A stretch of 64,000 nt of DNA from Deltaproteobacteria bacterium. GTDB lineage: Bacteria > Myxococcota_A > UBA796 > UBA2385. Below are positions 8,394 through 17,188 of the stretch, in pieces. Where the stretch lies: NCBI GenBank assembly GCA_016792625.1, contig JAEUKK010000033.1, forward strand, positions 1 through 64,000. Direction: 5' to 3'. The notes under the pieces were generated by a model. It did not search any database and was not told where the DNA came from. It worked only from the letters and a program-made list of their open reading frames with translations. The position numbers and the translations under genes are program-made. Within the stretch, counting starts at the first letter, position 1. Every line of letters starts with the position of its first letter.

Positions 8394-8708
8394 GTGCGTG
8401 TCTCCGAGGGTGCGGCGGGGCCGCGCGGGGATGAGAGGGGAGGCCGACCCGGGCGCCGCGTCGCAGATGCGGGCGGCTGGCGCTTCATGGGGCGCTGCGG
8501 AGCGGGGGCTCTGCGGCGGGGCCAGGCGCAGGGGTCCACGGAAGGGCGCGCGGCTTCGCTGGGGACGCGCCGGGCGGGCTGGGAACCGGCGGGGGCTATC
8601 CCGCCGCGTGCGCGCTGGCGAGGCCAAGGGCGCGGGCTCATGTCGGCGCGGCGCGGTTCCGTAGCCGGGGATGCGGCGCCCACGAGCGCCAGAGCCCACG
8701 GAGCCCCC
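8394..8708. other. Divergent intergenic region, 315 bp
   Basis: Lies between the start of the small basic gene (minus strand) and the lipoprotein start (plus strand), so promoters of both must be here. I see no convincing -35/-10 pair, operator or coding region. The last bases, ACGGAGCCCCC before ATG 8709, are the ribosome site of the lipoprotein. Confidence 0.6.
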
Positions 8709-9557
8709 ATGCGCGACCGCCTGTTGTCCTTGCACCCAGCGCCCCTCCTCGCCCTCGCCCTGCCCTTGACCGGCTGCCAAGCGCTGCTCTCGTTGCGCGA
8801 GGTGGTCGAGGGTGCGCTCGAGCCCTTCGCGCTGCAGTCGACGCACATCGGCGTCGTGCCGAGCGAAGACCAGCGCATCGCCGACGCCCTCGCCGGCTCG
8901 GAGTACGCCAGCGGCGTGCTCGTGCGGACCTGGGTCTACGACACCCGGGCTGGCGGCGCGCCCGGGGGCCTCAAGCCGGAGTTCGCCGGCCTCGCTTCGG
9001 GCGGGTCGCTCCCCATGCAGGAGGATCCGGAGGGGGAGGGCTTCCGCCTGGATGGAGAGGACGGCGCCCGCTTCACCCCGGGGGATGAGGTGGAGGTTCA
9101 GGTCGTCTACGAAGAGGAGCCGCGCTGGCTGCGGGTGGTCTCGCCCGAGGCGCCGGCGGTCGCCATCTCGGAGTTCCACGGGGCGGGCGAAGAGCTGCCC
9201 GTCTCTCTCGCCGGCCAGGACTTTGTGCGCGCGCTGGTGCTGGTCATCGACGTGGAGACCAGCGAGACGGTCTGGGACAACCTGCCCAAGAGCGCCGAGG
9301 ACGCTGGGCCCTCGAGCCGCGGCCCCGAGGCCCTCGAGGTCACCGTCCCGGGCGATGTCTTCAGCGCAGATCGCCTGCTCGCGGTCGGCGTGGCCGGCGC
9401 CGACGAAGCCGGGCCGGGCGACTACGCGGCGGTGAACACGGCCGTCTCGGGCTTCACCGCCGCCCGCTTCGTCTTCCAGACCGTCTGCACCTTCGAGGAC
9501 CCCGACCTCTGCGACCCCGAGCCGGTCGAGGGGGAGGAGCCGGCGCCGCAGCCCTGA
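8709..9557 (+). CDS. Lipoprotein of unknown function
   Basis: 282 residues. The signal sequence ends in the lipobox LTGC (Cys at about 22), indicating lipid anchoring after export. The mature protein is acidic and rich in beta-prone segments (EVEVQVVYEEEPRWLRVVS; RALVLVIDVETSETVWDNL), and ends with a short Cys-containing stretch (VCTFEDPDLCDPEP) and a Pro/Glu tail. I recognise no domain. ATG 8709 is chosen for the GGAG ribosome site and the signal peptide. It converges with sppA. Confidence 0.75.
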   Translation: MRDRLLSLHPAPLLALALPLTGCQALLSLREVVEGALEPFALQSTHIGVVPSEDQRIADALAGSEYASGVLVRTWVYDTRAGGAPGGLKPEFAGLASGGSLPMQEDPEGEGFRLDGEDGARFTPGDEVEVQVVYEEEPRWLRVVSPEAPAVAISEFHGAGEELPVSLAGQDFVRALVLVIDVETSETVWDNLPKSAEDAGPSSRGPEALEVTVPGDVFSADRLLAVGVAGADEAGPGDYAAVNTAVSGFTAARFVFQTVCTFEDPDLCDPEPVEGEEPAPQP

Positions 9558-9582
9558 GCCCCGCCGCGGGCGCCCAGGGCGC

Positions 9583-11403
9583 TCAACGGAGCTGCAGCTC
9601 GCCGGGAAGGATGGCCATCACACCATTCTCTGCGGCGGCGACGCGGTCGAGCCGCAGCAGCGCGCCGATCGCCTGCCGACCCTCGGCGGGCAGGCCGGCG
9701 AGGGCCGCCGGGCCGACCAGCTCGCCGCCCAGCGCGGTTTCACCGGCGTCGGGGTTGGCCAGCTCTTCGGCGAGGGCGTCGAAGAAGCCCTTGCGCTCGG
9801 GCATGCGGGTCAGGGCGTAGTCTTCGAGACCAGCCTCGGTGGCAGCGAAGGCCACCGCCTCGTCGAGCCCGCCCAGCTCGTCGATGAGCTTGCGCTCGAG
9901 CGCCTGCTCACCCGTCCAGACCCGGCCCTGGGCGACGGCGTGCAGGTCCTCGGTGCTCATCCCCCGGCCCTCGGCCGCCTTGGTGATGAAAGTCGTGTAG
10001 AAGGCGCCGAGGAAGCTGCGGAATTTCTCGCGGCCCGCGTCCCCAAAGTCCGACGTCGGGTTGAGCAGGTCGGAGAAGGCGCCGCGCTTGTTGGTGTGCA
10101 GCTGCACGCCGAGCTGGCCATAGAGGCCGGCGAGGTTGAGCTTGCCGCCGAAGACGCCGATGCTGCCGGTCAAGGTGCCGGGCTCGGCGTAGATGCGCGT
10201 GGCGCCCATCGAGATGTAGTAGCCGCCCGAGGCCGCGTAGTCGCCCATGCTGACCACCACGGGCTTCTTTTGCTTCGTGAGCTGCAGCTCGCGCCAGATG
10301 GCGTCGCTGGCCGAGCCGCTGCCCCCCGGCGAGTTCACCCGCAGCACCACGGCCTTGATGTCGTCATCCTCGCGGGCCTCGCGGATGAGCTTGTTGAGGC
10401 TGCGGTCGCCGATGTACCGGCCGCCGAACATGTCTTGGCCGCCGCTGCCGTCGATGATCGCGCCCTCGGCGTAGATCACAGCGATCTCGTCGAGGCCGCT
10501 GCTCCACTCTGATCGGCGGGCGCGCAGGTAGGCTTTGAGCTTGGTGCGGTCATCTCCGCCGACCTCGGCAAGCACCTCGTCGGGGTAGCGCAGGGCGTCG
10601 ACCAAGCCGCGGGCCTTGGCGTCCTCTGGGGTCATGGGCGGGTCGTCGAGCACGGCTTGCGCGGCGGGGCCGTCGATCTTGCGGCCCTCGCTGATCCCGG
10701 CGAGCAGCTGCGCGTAGATGCTGTCGAGCAGCGCGTCGGTGGCCTGCTGGGCGGCCTCAGATGGCCCGGTGCGCTCGTAGGGCTCGACCGCGCTCTTGAA
10801 GTCGCCGACGTGCTCGAAGTTCGCGGTCACGCCGTAGCGCTTGAAGGTCTCACCGAAGTACATCTGTGTGGTCGACATGCCGTTGACGAAAAACAGCCCA
10901 GCGGGGGCCAGCTCGACGCGGGAGCAGCCGGTGGCGAGGTAGTACTCGCGGGTCGTATACGCGCTCGCCCAGGCGATGCAGGGCTTGCCCGCCGCTTCAA
11001 AGGCTTGCACGGCGCTGCGCAGCTCTTGCAGCGAGGCCCAGCCCATGTCGAGCCCGCCGATCTGCAGGTAGAGCCCCTTCACTTCGTCGTCGGTCGCCGC
11101 GTGGCGGATGGCGCTGACCAGCTCGGTCTGGAGCGGCGGCAGGTCGGCGGGGTCGGCGAGCAGGCCCTCGCCACCGGGGGCGTCGGCGAGCGCGCCGGCC
11201 AGCTTGACCTCGAGCCAAGCGGGGTCGGACTGGAGCGCGGGGGTCTCTGCGCCCACCAGGACGGCGACGCTCGCCCCGGCCGCGGCGACCAGCGCGGCGC
11301 CGAGCAGGCCGACGACGAGGAGCAGGCGGCCCTGACCGCGGGGGGCCGGCCGCGGGCGGCCGGGGGAGGTGGGCGATTCGTGCGTGTCCGGGGTCGGGGC
11401 CAA
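9583..11403 (-). CDS. sppA: Signal peptide peptidase SppA, long (67K) form
   Basis: 606 residues, the usual length of the double-domain form. A membrane anchor spans about 26-50. The N-terminal Clp-like domain carries the general-base lysine in DFKSAVEPYER (K203), and the C-terminal domain carries the nucleophile in GDYAASGGYYIS (S392), preceded by the oxyanion loop NSPGGSGS at 357-364 and followed by the GTLTGSIGVFG segment. Family role: cleaves leftover signal peptides in the membrane from the periplasmic side. Both catalytic residues are present. It is co-oriented with the hydrolase gene 46 bp upstream. Confidence 0.93.
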   Translation of the reverse strand: MAPTPDTHESPTSPGRPRPAPRGQGRLLLVVGLLGAALVAAAGASVAVLVGAETPALQSDPAWLEVKLAGALADAPGGEGLLADPADLPPLQTELVSAIRHAATDDEVKGLYLQIGGLDMGWASLQELRSAVQAFEAAGKPCIAWASAYTTREYYLATGCSRVELAPAGLFFVNGMSTTQMYFGETFKRYGVTANFEHVGDFKSAVEPYERTGPSEAAQQATDALLDSIYAQLLAGISEGRKIDGPAAQAVLDDPPMTPEDAKARGLVDALRYPDEVLAEVGGDDRTKLKAYLRARRSEWSSGLDEIAVIYAEGAIIDGSGGQDMFGGRYIGDRSLNKLIREAREDDDIKAVVLRVNSPGGSGSASDAIWRELQLTKQKKPVVVSMGDYAASGGYYISMGATRIYAEPGTLTGSIGVFGGKLNLAGLYGQLGVQLHTNKRGAFSDLLNPTSDFGDAGREKFRSFLGAFYTTFITKAAEGRGMSTEDLHAVAQGRVWTGEQALERKLIDELGGLDEAVAFAATEAGLEDYALTRMPERKGFFDALAEELANPDAGETALGGELVGPAALAGLPAEGRQAIGALLRLDRVAAAENGVMAILPGELQLR

Positions 11404-11449
11404 GCGGGGCTCCAGGGCGAGGGGGCTGGGGCCGAAGCCCGCGCGCGGC

Positions 11450-12574
11450 CTATCGCCGCCGCTGCGCCGGGGTCGGCTCGGTCCAGCAGGCCCCGCGCAG
11501 CGGCTCTAGCCACGCCCGCAGCGCGGGGAAGAGCTCATCGGTCGCCCGGCGCCCGATCAGCACGTCGAGGTGACCCCACCCGTCGCGCAGGGGCATCAGG
11601 CGCGCGCCGGCGTGGGCGAGCGCCTCGACCGCCGGGGCGGCCGCCTCGGCCGGGCAGAGGGGGTCAGCGTCGGCCACCACAGCGAGCAGCGGCGCGGAGA
11701 TGGCGTGCAGCGCGCCAATGTAGTCGATGCGGTCGTCGCGATCGCAGAGCGTGCCCGACAGCAGCCAGGTCGCGGCCTGCCGGGCGAGGCCGAGCGGCAG
11801 GTCTTCGGCGCCGTGCAGCATCAGGCTGCGCAGGGCCTCGGGATCCGCGTCGGGGGCGAGCTCGTGCGTGAGCTGCTCACCGCCAAAAGGGGCCAGCGCG
11901 GCGTGCAGGCGGCGGGCGGGCACCCGCCAGCCGGTGGGCAAGAGGCGCGCCGCTTGGGCGGCGAGCCGCGCGTGGCTACGGGGCGGGTTGAAGCGCACCG
12001 GCGCGCAGAGGGTGATGAGCCCGGCGAGCTGGTCGGCACCCGCGCGGGCGAGGTGGGCGTAGGCCAGCTGCCCGCCGAGCGCGTGGCCGATCCACAGCGC
12101 GCGCGCGGCGCCGCTCAGGCGGAGCACCCGGTCGAGCGCCGCTGGAACATCGTGCGTGACGATGTCATCGAAGTCGAAGCCCCCACGGCCCGCGGGTGGG
12201 CGCGCCCCCTCGTCACCGCGGTGGGCGAGCAAAAACACGTCGTAGCCGGCGCGCTGCAGGTGCCGGGCCAAGCTGTCGGCGTGCAGGTCGAAGCTGCGCT
12301 GGCCGGCGCCGAGGCCGTGGGCGAGCACCACCGGCTCACCCCGTTGGTCACCGGCCGCGCGCAGGCGGAGGAGCGGGCTCTCCCACCCGTCGGCTGCGAC
12401 GTAGAAGCTGCGCTCGGGCGCGGGCGGCAGGGGGAGGGAGAGCGCCTCGCCGGGGCGGCGCGCCGACCAAGCCGCGCGCAACGCGAGCGCACCCAGCGTC
12501 GAGACCAGCGGGCGGCGCGGCGCGGCCAGCCCCGGCGGCGCGGTGCGGAGCTGCGTCTCGGTGGGGTCTGCCAT
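11450..12574 (-). CDS. Alpha/beta-hydrolase fold protein lacking the nucleophile Ser
   Basis: 374 residues from ATG 12574; an in-frame ATG at 12634 would add 20 Arg/Ala/Pro residues. The fold is clear: oxyanion region VVLAHGLGAGQRSF near 82-95, the nucleophile elbow LWIGHALGGQLA, the acid-strand VVADADPLCP (D302/D304) and a catalytic-type His in DGWGHLD (H335). The elbow, normally G-x-S-x-G, has Ala165 in the nucleophile position (codon GCG), so ordinary esterase or lipase chemistry is not expected. Length and the long cap region resemble polyester- or lipid-acting hydrolases. Possibly a binding protein. Lies upstream of sppA on the same strand. Confidence 0.8.
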   Translation of the reverse strand: MADPTETQLRTAPPGLAAPRRPLVSTLGALALRAAWSARRPGEALSLPLPPAPERSFYVAADGWESPLLRLRAAGDQRGEPVVLAHGLGAGQRSFDLHADSLARHLQRAGYDVFLLAHRGDEGARPPAGRGGFDFDDIVTHDVPAALDRVLRLSGAARALWIGHALGGQLAYAHLARAGADQLAGLITLCAPVRFNPPRSHARLAAQAARLLPTGWRVPARRLHAALAPFGGEQLTHELAPDADPEALRSLMLHGAEDLPLGLARQAATWLLSGTLCDRDDRIDYIGALHAISAPLLAVVADADPLCPAEAAAPAVEALAHAGARLMPLRDGWGHLDVLIGRRATDELFPALRAWLEPLRGACWTEPTPAQRRR

Positions 12575-12892
12575 GGGGGCGGGCCGGGCGATGGGGCGGG
12601 CGGCGGGTCGCGCCGAGGGGCGGGACGCGGCCACGCGTCTTGGTGAGGTTGCGCCTCAGCCTTGGCCTTGGCACGTCAAGTCGTAGCACGCAGGCCGAGG
12701 CGCGTAAAGCGACCGCCCATCGGTGCGGATGACTCCCGGTGAACGTGGGTCGCCCGGGTGGTCAGCCAGGCAGACGAAGCGCGCCCGCGCCCGGCCCAGC
12801 AAACAAAGACGCGCCGGTGGGCAGCGGACAGGCGCGGACGTGGGGCGTGACGAGGCGGGCGCGGGGCGGCGGCCTGACCGCCCCGGCTCAGC
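12575..12892. other. Intergenic region between prolyl isomerase and hydrolase genes, 318 bp
   Basis: Both flanking genes read leftward, so this stretch holds the end of the isomerase transcript and the promoter of the hydrolase. A terminator-like hairpin lies at 12801-12836 (separate entry). The rest shows no clear coding potential or repeat. Confidence 0.6.
12801..12836 (-). terminator. Probable terminator after the prolyl isomerase gene
   Basis: On the minus strand CGCGCC pairs with GGCGCG across a 15-base loop (12810-12815 with 12831-12836) and is followed by TCTTTGTTTGC. The stem is only 6 bp, so the call is moderate. Confidence 0.45.
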
Positions 12893-14365
12893 TCAGGGCG
12901 TGTAGGTCTGGACCACGCGGCTGCGGCCTCGGAGGTCTTTGAGCCAGCGCTCGAAGACCTCGGTGCGGCGCTCGCGCTCGACCTGCGCGCGGCCCATGTC
13001 GAGGAACATCGCCAGCATCGCTGGATCGGGCGCCTCGACCGCGGTGACCTCAAGCAAGAGCTTGCCGTTGGTCGCGTTGAACACCTGCGGGAGTAGCCCC
13101 GGGGTCGTCGTTTTGGCGAGGACCGTGGTCAGCTCTTCGCTGGTGCCCGCGCCGGGCAGGCGGGGCTGTGCCGGTGAGAAGGGCGCGGACTCGAGCGCTT
13201 GCAGGCCGAGCGCGCGCAGCTGCTCTTCGGGCGCGGCGCCGCCGCTGGTCCACGCGGCGAGCAGGGCCTTGCTGGTCTCGTCGGCGAAGGCAGGCAGCTT
13301 CTCTTTTTGGACGAGCTCACGGGCGATGGCGGCGCGGGCCTCTTCGAAGGCGGTGACCTTGGCTGGGGTCCGCGACTCGACCTTGATGATCTCGTAGGCG
13401 GTCGCGGTCTCGAGCACGGCGCTGAGCCCGCCGTCGGGCACGGCGAAGACGGCCTCTGCGACCGCATCGCCGAGCTGAAGTTTGGACATCGCGCCGATCT
13501 TGCCGCCGTTGACCGCGCTGAGGTCTTCGGACCAGCGGCGGGCGAGGGCGGCGAAGTCGGCCCCGGCCTTGGCCTCGGCGAGGACCTGCTCGGCCTTGGC
13601 CTTCAGCGCCGCGTCATCGACCCCGCCCGGGTCAAGGTTGCGGCGCAGGCTGATCTTGTGGATCAGGACCTTCTCTTCGGTGCTCCACCGGGTGGCCAGC
13701 TCGCGGTCGTACTGCTCACGGACCAGCTTCTCTTCTTCGGCGAGCTTCTTGTCGATCTCAGCCTGACTGGCGGGAACATTGGGCAGCAGGGCGTTGTCGC
13801 TGAGCAGCACCCAGCGGGCCTGCAGCTGGGTGAGCTGGTCGCGCAGCATGGCCTCGACCTCGGCATCGGTCACGATCACGCCGGTGACCACCGCGTTCTG
13901 CAGCTTTTGCCGCAGCAGGTCTTGGCGGGTGCGCTCTTCAAAGTCACCGCGGTGCAAGTTCATCGACTTGAGCACCGCTTCGAGCTGCGCTTCGCTGAAT
14001 TTGCCCTCTTTGTCTTGGAAGGCCTTCTCGCGGATGATCGCGCGGGCGACCTCTTCATCAGAGACCTCGAGGCCGACCTTGCGCGCCTCTTGTTTGAGCA
14101 GCTCTTCGACGATCAGCTGCTCAATGACCTCGCGGGTCAGCTCTTTGACCGCGGCGTCGTCGAGGGACTCGCCGCGGGCGGCCATCCGCACCGCGCGGTT
14201 CATCTCGGAGTCGGTGATCATCACGCCGCCGACCTCGGCCACGGTGACCCCATCCCCGCCTGCGCCGCCTGCGCCCCAGAACACGAAGGTCAGCACAATT
14301 CCGCCGAAGATCAGCCGCATGACGGTGCTGTCTGTGCTCCGCCGAATGCTGTCCATCAATGACAT
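12893..14365 (-). CDS. PpiD/SurA-like membrane-anchored peptidyl-prolyl isomerase
   Basis: 490 residues. A single membrane anchor at about 15-34 (VMRLIFGGIVLTFVFWG) is followed by a SurA-type N-terminal chaperone domain (ITDSEMNRAV through the paired helices near 60-200) and one parvulin domain at about 220-335 (DFAALARRWSEDLSAVNGGK; SAVLETATAYEIIKVESR). Family role: periplasmic folding factor for exported and outer-membrane proteins. Topology and domain order fit PpiD, with one rotamase domain. It is preceded by the M48 protease gene in the same direction and followed by a terminator-like hairpin. Confidence 0.88.
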   Translation of the reverse strand: MSLMDSIRRSTDSTVMRLIFGGIVLTFVFWGAGGAGGDGVTVAEVGGVMITDSEMNRAVRMAARGESLDDAAVKELTREVIEQLIVEELLKQEARKVGLEVSDEEVARAIIREKAFQDKEGKFSEAQLEAVLKSMNLHRGDFEERTRQDLLRQKLQNAVVTGVIVTDAEVEAMLRDQLTQLQARWVLLSDNALLPNVPASQAEIDKKLAEEEKLVREQYDRELATRWSTEEKVLIHKISLRRNLDPGGVDDAALKAKAEQVLAEAKAGADFAALARRWSEDLSAVNGGKIGAMSKLQLGDAVAEAVFAVPDGGLSAVLETATAYEIIKVESRTPAKVTAFEEARAAIARELVQKEKLPAFADETSKALLAAWTSGGAAPEEQLRALGLQALESAPFSPAQPRLPGAGTSEELTTVLAKTTTPGLLPQVFNATNGKLLLEVTAVEAPDPAMLAMFLDMGRAQVERERRTEVFERWLKDLRGRSRVVQTYTP

Positions 14366-14443
14366 GAGGCACCTCAGGCGCCCGCTATACCGACCGACCG
14401 GCGCGGCGGCAAGCTGAACACGGCGCGAAGGCCGCCGAGAAAG

Positions 14444-15268
14444 TCAGCGCCAGAGGGTCTTTTGGGTGTCCTCGGACAGGGGGTTGCGGGCGTGGCGCTT
14501 GCGGGCCTGGGCCATCCACTCCCGCAGGTTGGCCCGGCGCTGCTCGTGGCTGGGGTGCGTGGAGAGGAAGGCGGGCACCCGACCCCCACCGCTCTGCGCC
14601 TGCATGCGCTCCCAGACCGCCACCGACTCTTCGGGCGGGTAGCCGGCCCGGGACATATACATCAAGCCGATGATGTCGGCTTCTTTCTCGTGCTTGCGGG
14701 AGAAGGGGAGGATGAAGCCGACCTGTGCGCCCACGCCGAGGGCGCCCATCATCAGGTTCTTTTGCTGGTCGGTGAGCTCGGACTTGCGGTCCATGTACAG
14801 GTAGAGCGCGCCCAGGCCGCCGAGAACGGCGAGCTGCTGGCTCATCCGCTCGGCGCCGTGGTGGGCGGTGGCGTGCCCGACCTCGTGGCCCATCACGAAG
14901 GCCATGCCCGCCTCGTTCTGGAGCACCGGGAGGATGCCCGTATAGAAGGCGATCTTGCCGCCGGGCAAGCACCAAGCGTTCAGCGTGTCGCGGTCGTCGA
15001 CCAGGGAGAAGCGCCAGCCGTAGCCGGGCTCGCCGGTCACCCGCGCGATGCGCTTGCCCACCCGGCGGAGCGTGCCGACGTCATCGCCGTTTGTGACGAG
15101 GCGCGCGCCGCTGAGCATGTCTTGGTAGGTGTTTCTCCCGAGGGGGAGCATGATCTTCTCGGGGATCACCGAGACCTGCAGGCGGTCGGTCACGGGCGCG
15201 CGGACGCAGCCAGTCAGGGTGAGGATGGCGCTGAGCAGGCCAATCAGGACAAGGAGCTGTGTAGGCAT
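14444..15268 (-). CDS. M48-family metalloprotease lipoprotein
   Basis: 274 residues from ATG 15268, chosen because it begins a lipoprotein signal ending in LTGC (Cys21). The zinc motif is HEVGH at 128-132 within GMAFVMGHEVGHATAHHGAE, with the third ligand Glu expected in RKHEKEADIIGL. LPGGKIAFYTGIL and STHPSHEQRRANL are the other family signatures. Relatives (LoiP, BepA-type) act on misfolded outer-membrane proteins in the periplasm. Position directly upstream of the PpiD-like gene (78 bp) supports a joint envelope quality-control role. Confidence 0.92.
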   Translation of the reverse strand: MPTQLLVLIGLLSAILTLTGCVRAPVTDRLQVSVIPEKIMLPLGRNTYQDMLSGARLVTNGDDVGTLRRVGKRIARVTGEPGYGWRFSLVDDRDTLNAWCLPGGKIAFYTGILPVLQNEAGMAFVMGHEVGHATAHHGAERMSQQLAVLGGLGALYLYMDRKSELTDQQKNLMMGALGVGAQVGFILPFSRKHEKEADIIGLMYMSRAGYPPEESVAVWERMQAQSGGGRVPAFLSTHPSHEQRRANLREWMAQARKRHARNPLSEDTQKTLWR

Positions 15269-15613
15269 CGGGGCACTCCGGGCCGGGAGCGCAATCCTAC
15301 CCGAGGGGCCCCCGCCGCGGTGGACTTGCCGCTTGCGGGCGGCGCCGGCCGCGCATAGCGGACCGTGCTCTTGACGGCGCACGCCCCTTCCTCCACCATC
15401 ACCTTCACCATCACCTCCACCACACACGCGCTCGGCCTCGGTCGACCGCGCCTGGGCCGCCCTCCGCGGTGCCCCCCGCTTCGCGACGGGGCACGACTGA
15501 TGGTGACACAGCGACTGGTGCAGCGCAGGTGCAGCCTGTGGTAGGGCATTGAGATGTGAGGGCTGCCCCTGCCCCGCCTCGCGCCAACCGTCCCTCCGTC
15601 CCTGCGGTCTTGA
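15269..15613. other. Divergent intergenic region upstream of mreB, 345 bp
   Basis: Separates the M48 gene (minus) and mreB (plus). It contains two 12-bp copies of TCACCATCACCT-type sequence in a Cys/Thr-skewed run at about 15392-15420 and a hairpin CCCCG...CGGGG near 15476-15494. No gene or certain promoter is visible. Confidence 0.55.
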
Positions 15614-16642
15614 ATGTTCCAGTCCATGCTCGGCGCGCTGAGCGCCGACCTCGCCATCGACCTCGGCAGCGCCTCGACGCGCATCTTCGCCGTGGGTCGG
15701 GGCTTGGTGGTGGATGTGCCGACCCGCGTGGCGATCTTGGAGGAGCGCGACGGCCGCCGGCGGCTGCTCGCGGTGGGCGCCGAGGCCCGCCAGATGGAGG
15801 GCCGCAACCCCGCCGACGTGCGCGTACTGCAGCCGGTGCAAGAGGGCGCGATCATCGACTTCGAGGTGGTCGAGGTCATGCTCCGCCACCTGATGCTGCA
15901 GGTGCAGGGGCGTCGGCTCTGGGTCGGTCCGCGCGTCGCGATCGCCGTGCCGCACGCGCTCACCGACGTCGAGCGCCGCGCGGTGCGCGAGTCGGCCGAG
16001 GCCTCGGGGGCGCGTGAGGTCCACTTGGTCGAGCAGCCTCTGGCCGCGGCGATCGGCGCGGGCCTCCCGGTCGATGAGGCCTGCGGGCAGCTCGTGCTCG
16101 ACGTCGGCGCGGGCCACACCTCAGTCAGCGTGCTCTCGCTCGGCGGCATCGTCTTCTCCCGCCGCCTGCGGGTCGGCGGTGACCACCTCGACGAGGCGCT
16201 GGTCAACCACCTCCGCGAGCACCACGGCCTGTTGATCCCCATGGCCGCCGCCGAAGATGTACGCCGGGCGATCGGGTCGGTGATGCCCGGCGGGTCGAAC
16301 CCCACCGCCTGGGTGCGCGGGCGCCACCTCGACAGCGGCTACCCGCGGGCGATGGAGCTCGACGCCAACGAGGTGCGCATCGCGCTGCAAGAGCCCATCC
16401 AGCAGCTGGCCGAGGCGGTCCTCCACACGCTCGAGCGCACGCCCCCCGATCTGGCCGCCGATGTGGCCGAGACGGGCGTGGTCCTGACCGGTGGGGTCGC
16501 CTCGCTCAGCGGGCTCGACCGGGCTGTCTCGCGCATGGCCGGCCTGCCGGTGATCGTGGCGGAAGACCCGCAGCTGGCCGTGGTTCGCGGCGCGGCAGAG
16601 TGGGTCGGCCGCGCCGGTTCCCGCAAGCGCGCCGCTGGCTGA
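15614..16642 (+). CDS. mreB: MreB-type rod-shape actin homologue
   Basis: 342 residues, the usual MreB length, beginning MFQSMLGALSADLAIDLGSAS like standard MreB. ATP-site signatures are phosphate 1 (DLGSAST), phosphate 2 (LDVGAGHTSVSVLSLGGIV) and the adenosine motif (VLTGGVASLSGL). The second phosphate loop has Ala where most MreB have Gly (GGGT-type), and the RxVxGDxxD segment reads RVGGDHLDEAL. Known role: membrane-associated filaments guiding cell-wall synthesis. There is no mreC or mreD next to it; the next gene converges. It may be a secondary paralogue. Confidence 0.88.
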   Translation: MFQSMLGALSADLAIDLGSASTRIFAVGRGLVVDVPTRVAILEERDGRRRLLAVGAEARQMEGRNPADVRVLQPVQEGAIIDFEVVEVMLRHLMLQVQGRRLWVGPRVAIAVPHALTDVERRAVRESAEASGAREVHLVEQPLAAAIGAGLPVDEACGQLVLDVGAGHTSVSVLSLGGIVFSRRLRVGGDHLDEALVNHLREHHGLLIPMAAAEDVRRAIGSVMPGGSNPTAWVRGRHLDSGYPRAMELDANEVRIALQEPIQQLAEAVLHTLERTPPDLAADVAETGVVLTGGVASLSGLDRAVSRMAGLPVIVAEDPQLAVVRGAAEWVGRAGSRKRAAG

Positions 16643-16710
16643 AGCGCGGCGCTGGGCCGGATGGCGGGGCGTGAGCCGGAGCCCACCCCGCGTCCGACTA
16701 TCGACGCTGC

Positions 16711-17040
16711 TCAGACCGCCTTTGCGAGGAAGCCGTCGAGCGCGCTCTTGTTGAGGGTGCCGACGTGGGTGCCGACCACCTCGCCGCCCTTGAACAGCAG
16801 CAGGGTGGGGATGTTGCGGACGCCGTACTTGGCGGCGAGCGCGCCGTGCTTGTCCACGTCGACCTTCGCGATCTTGAGCTTGCCCGCGTACTGATCGGCG
16901 GCTTGGTCGAGCAGGGGGGCGATCGCCTTGCAGGGGCCGCACCAGATGGCCCAGAAGTCGACGAGCACGGCCTCGGGCGCGCCGATGACCTCGGCGTCGA
17001 AGCTGTCGGTGCTGGTGTGGATGATCTTGTCGTTGGCCAT
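16711..17040 (-). CDS. trxA: Thioredoxin
   Basis: 109 residues with the canonical WCGPC active site (C34 and C37), preceded by [12 protein letters not shown] and followed by the cis-proline segment [11 protein letters not shown]. No signal peptide, so it is a cytoplasmic thiol-disulfide reductase. The start follows GGAGCCCCCG. Monocistronic: it converges with mreB and diverges from the J-domain gene. Confidence 0.95.
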   Translation of the reverse strand: MANDKIIHTSTDSFDAEVIGAPEAVLVDFWAIWCGPCKAIAPLLDQAADQYAGKLKIAKVDVDKHGALAAKYGVRNIPTLLLFKGGEVVGTHVGTLNKSALDGFLAKAV

Positions 17041-17188
17041 CGGGGGCTCCGTCGGGGTGGAGGGGGAGGGACCGGGGCCACGGGGCCAGCGGCCGTTGTG
17101 GTGGAGCTAACCGGCGCTCGGGGCGCCGCCCGGCGGCGGTGGTCGGGCTAAGCGGGCGCCGGCGGCGCGGTGCGCGCGAGGAGGCGGA

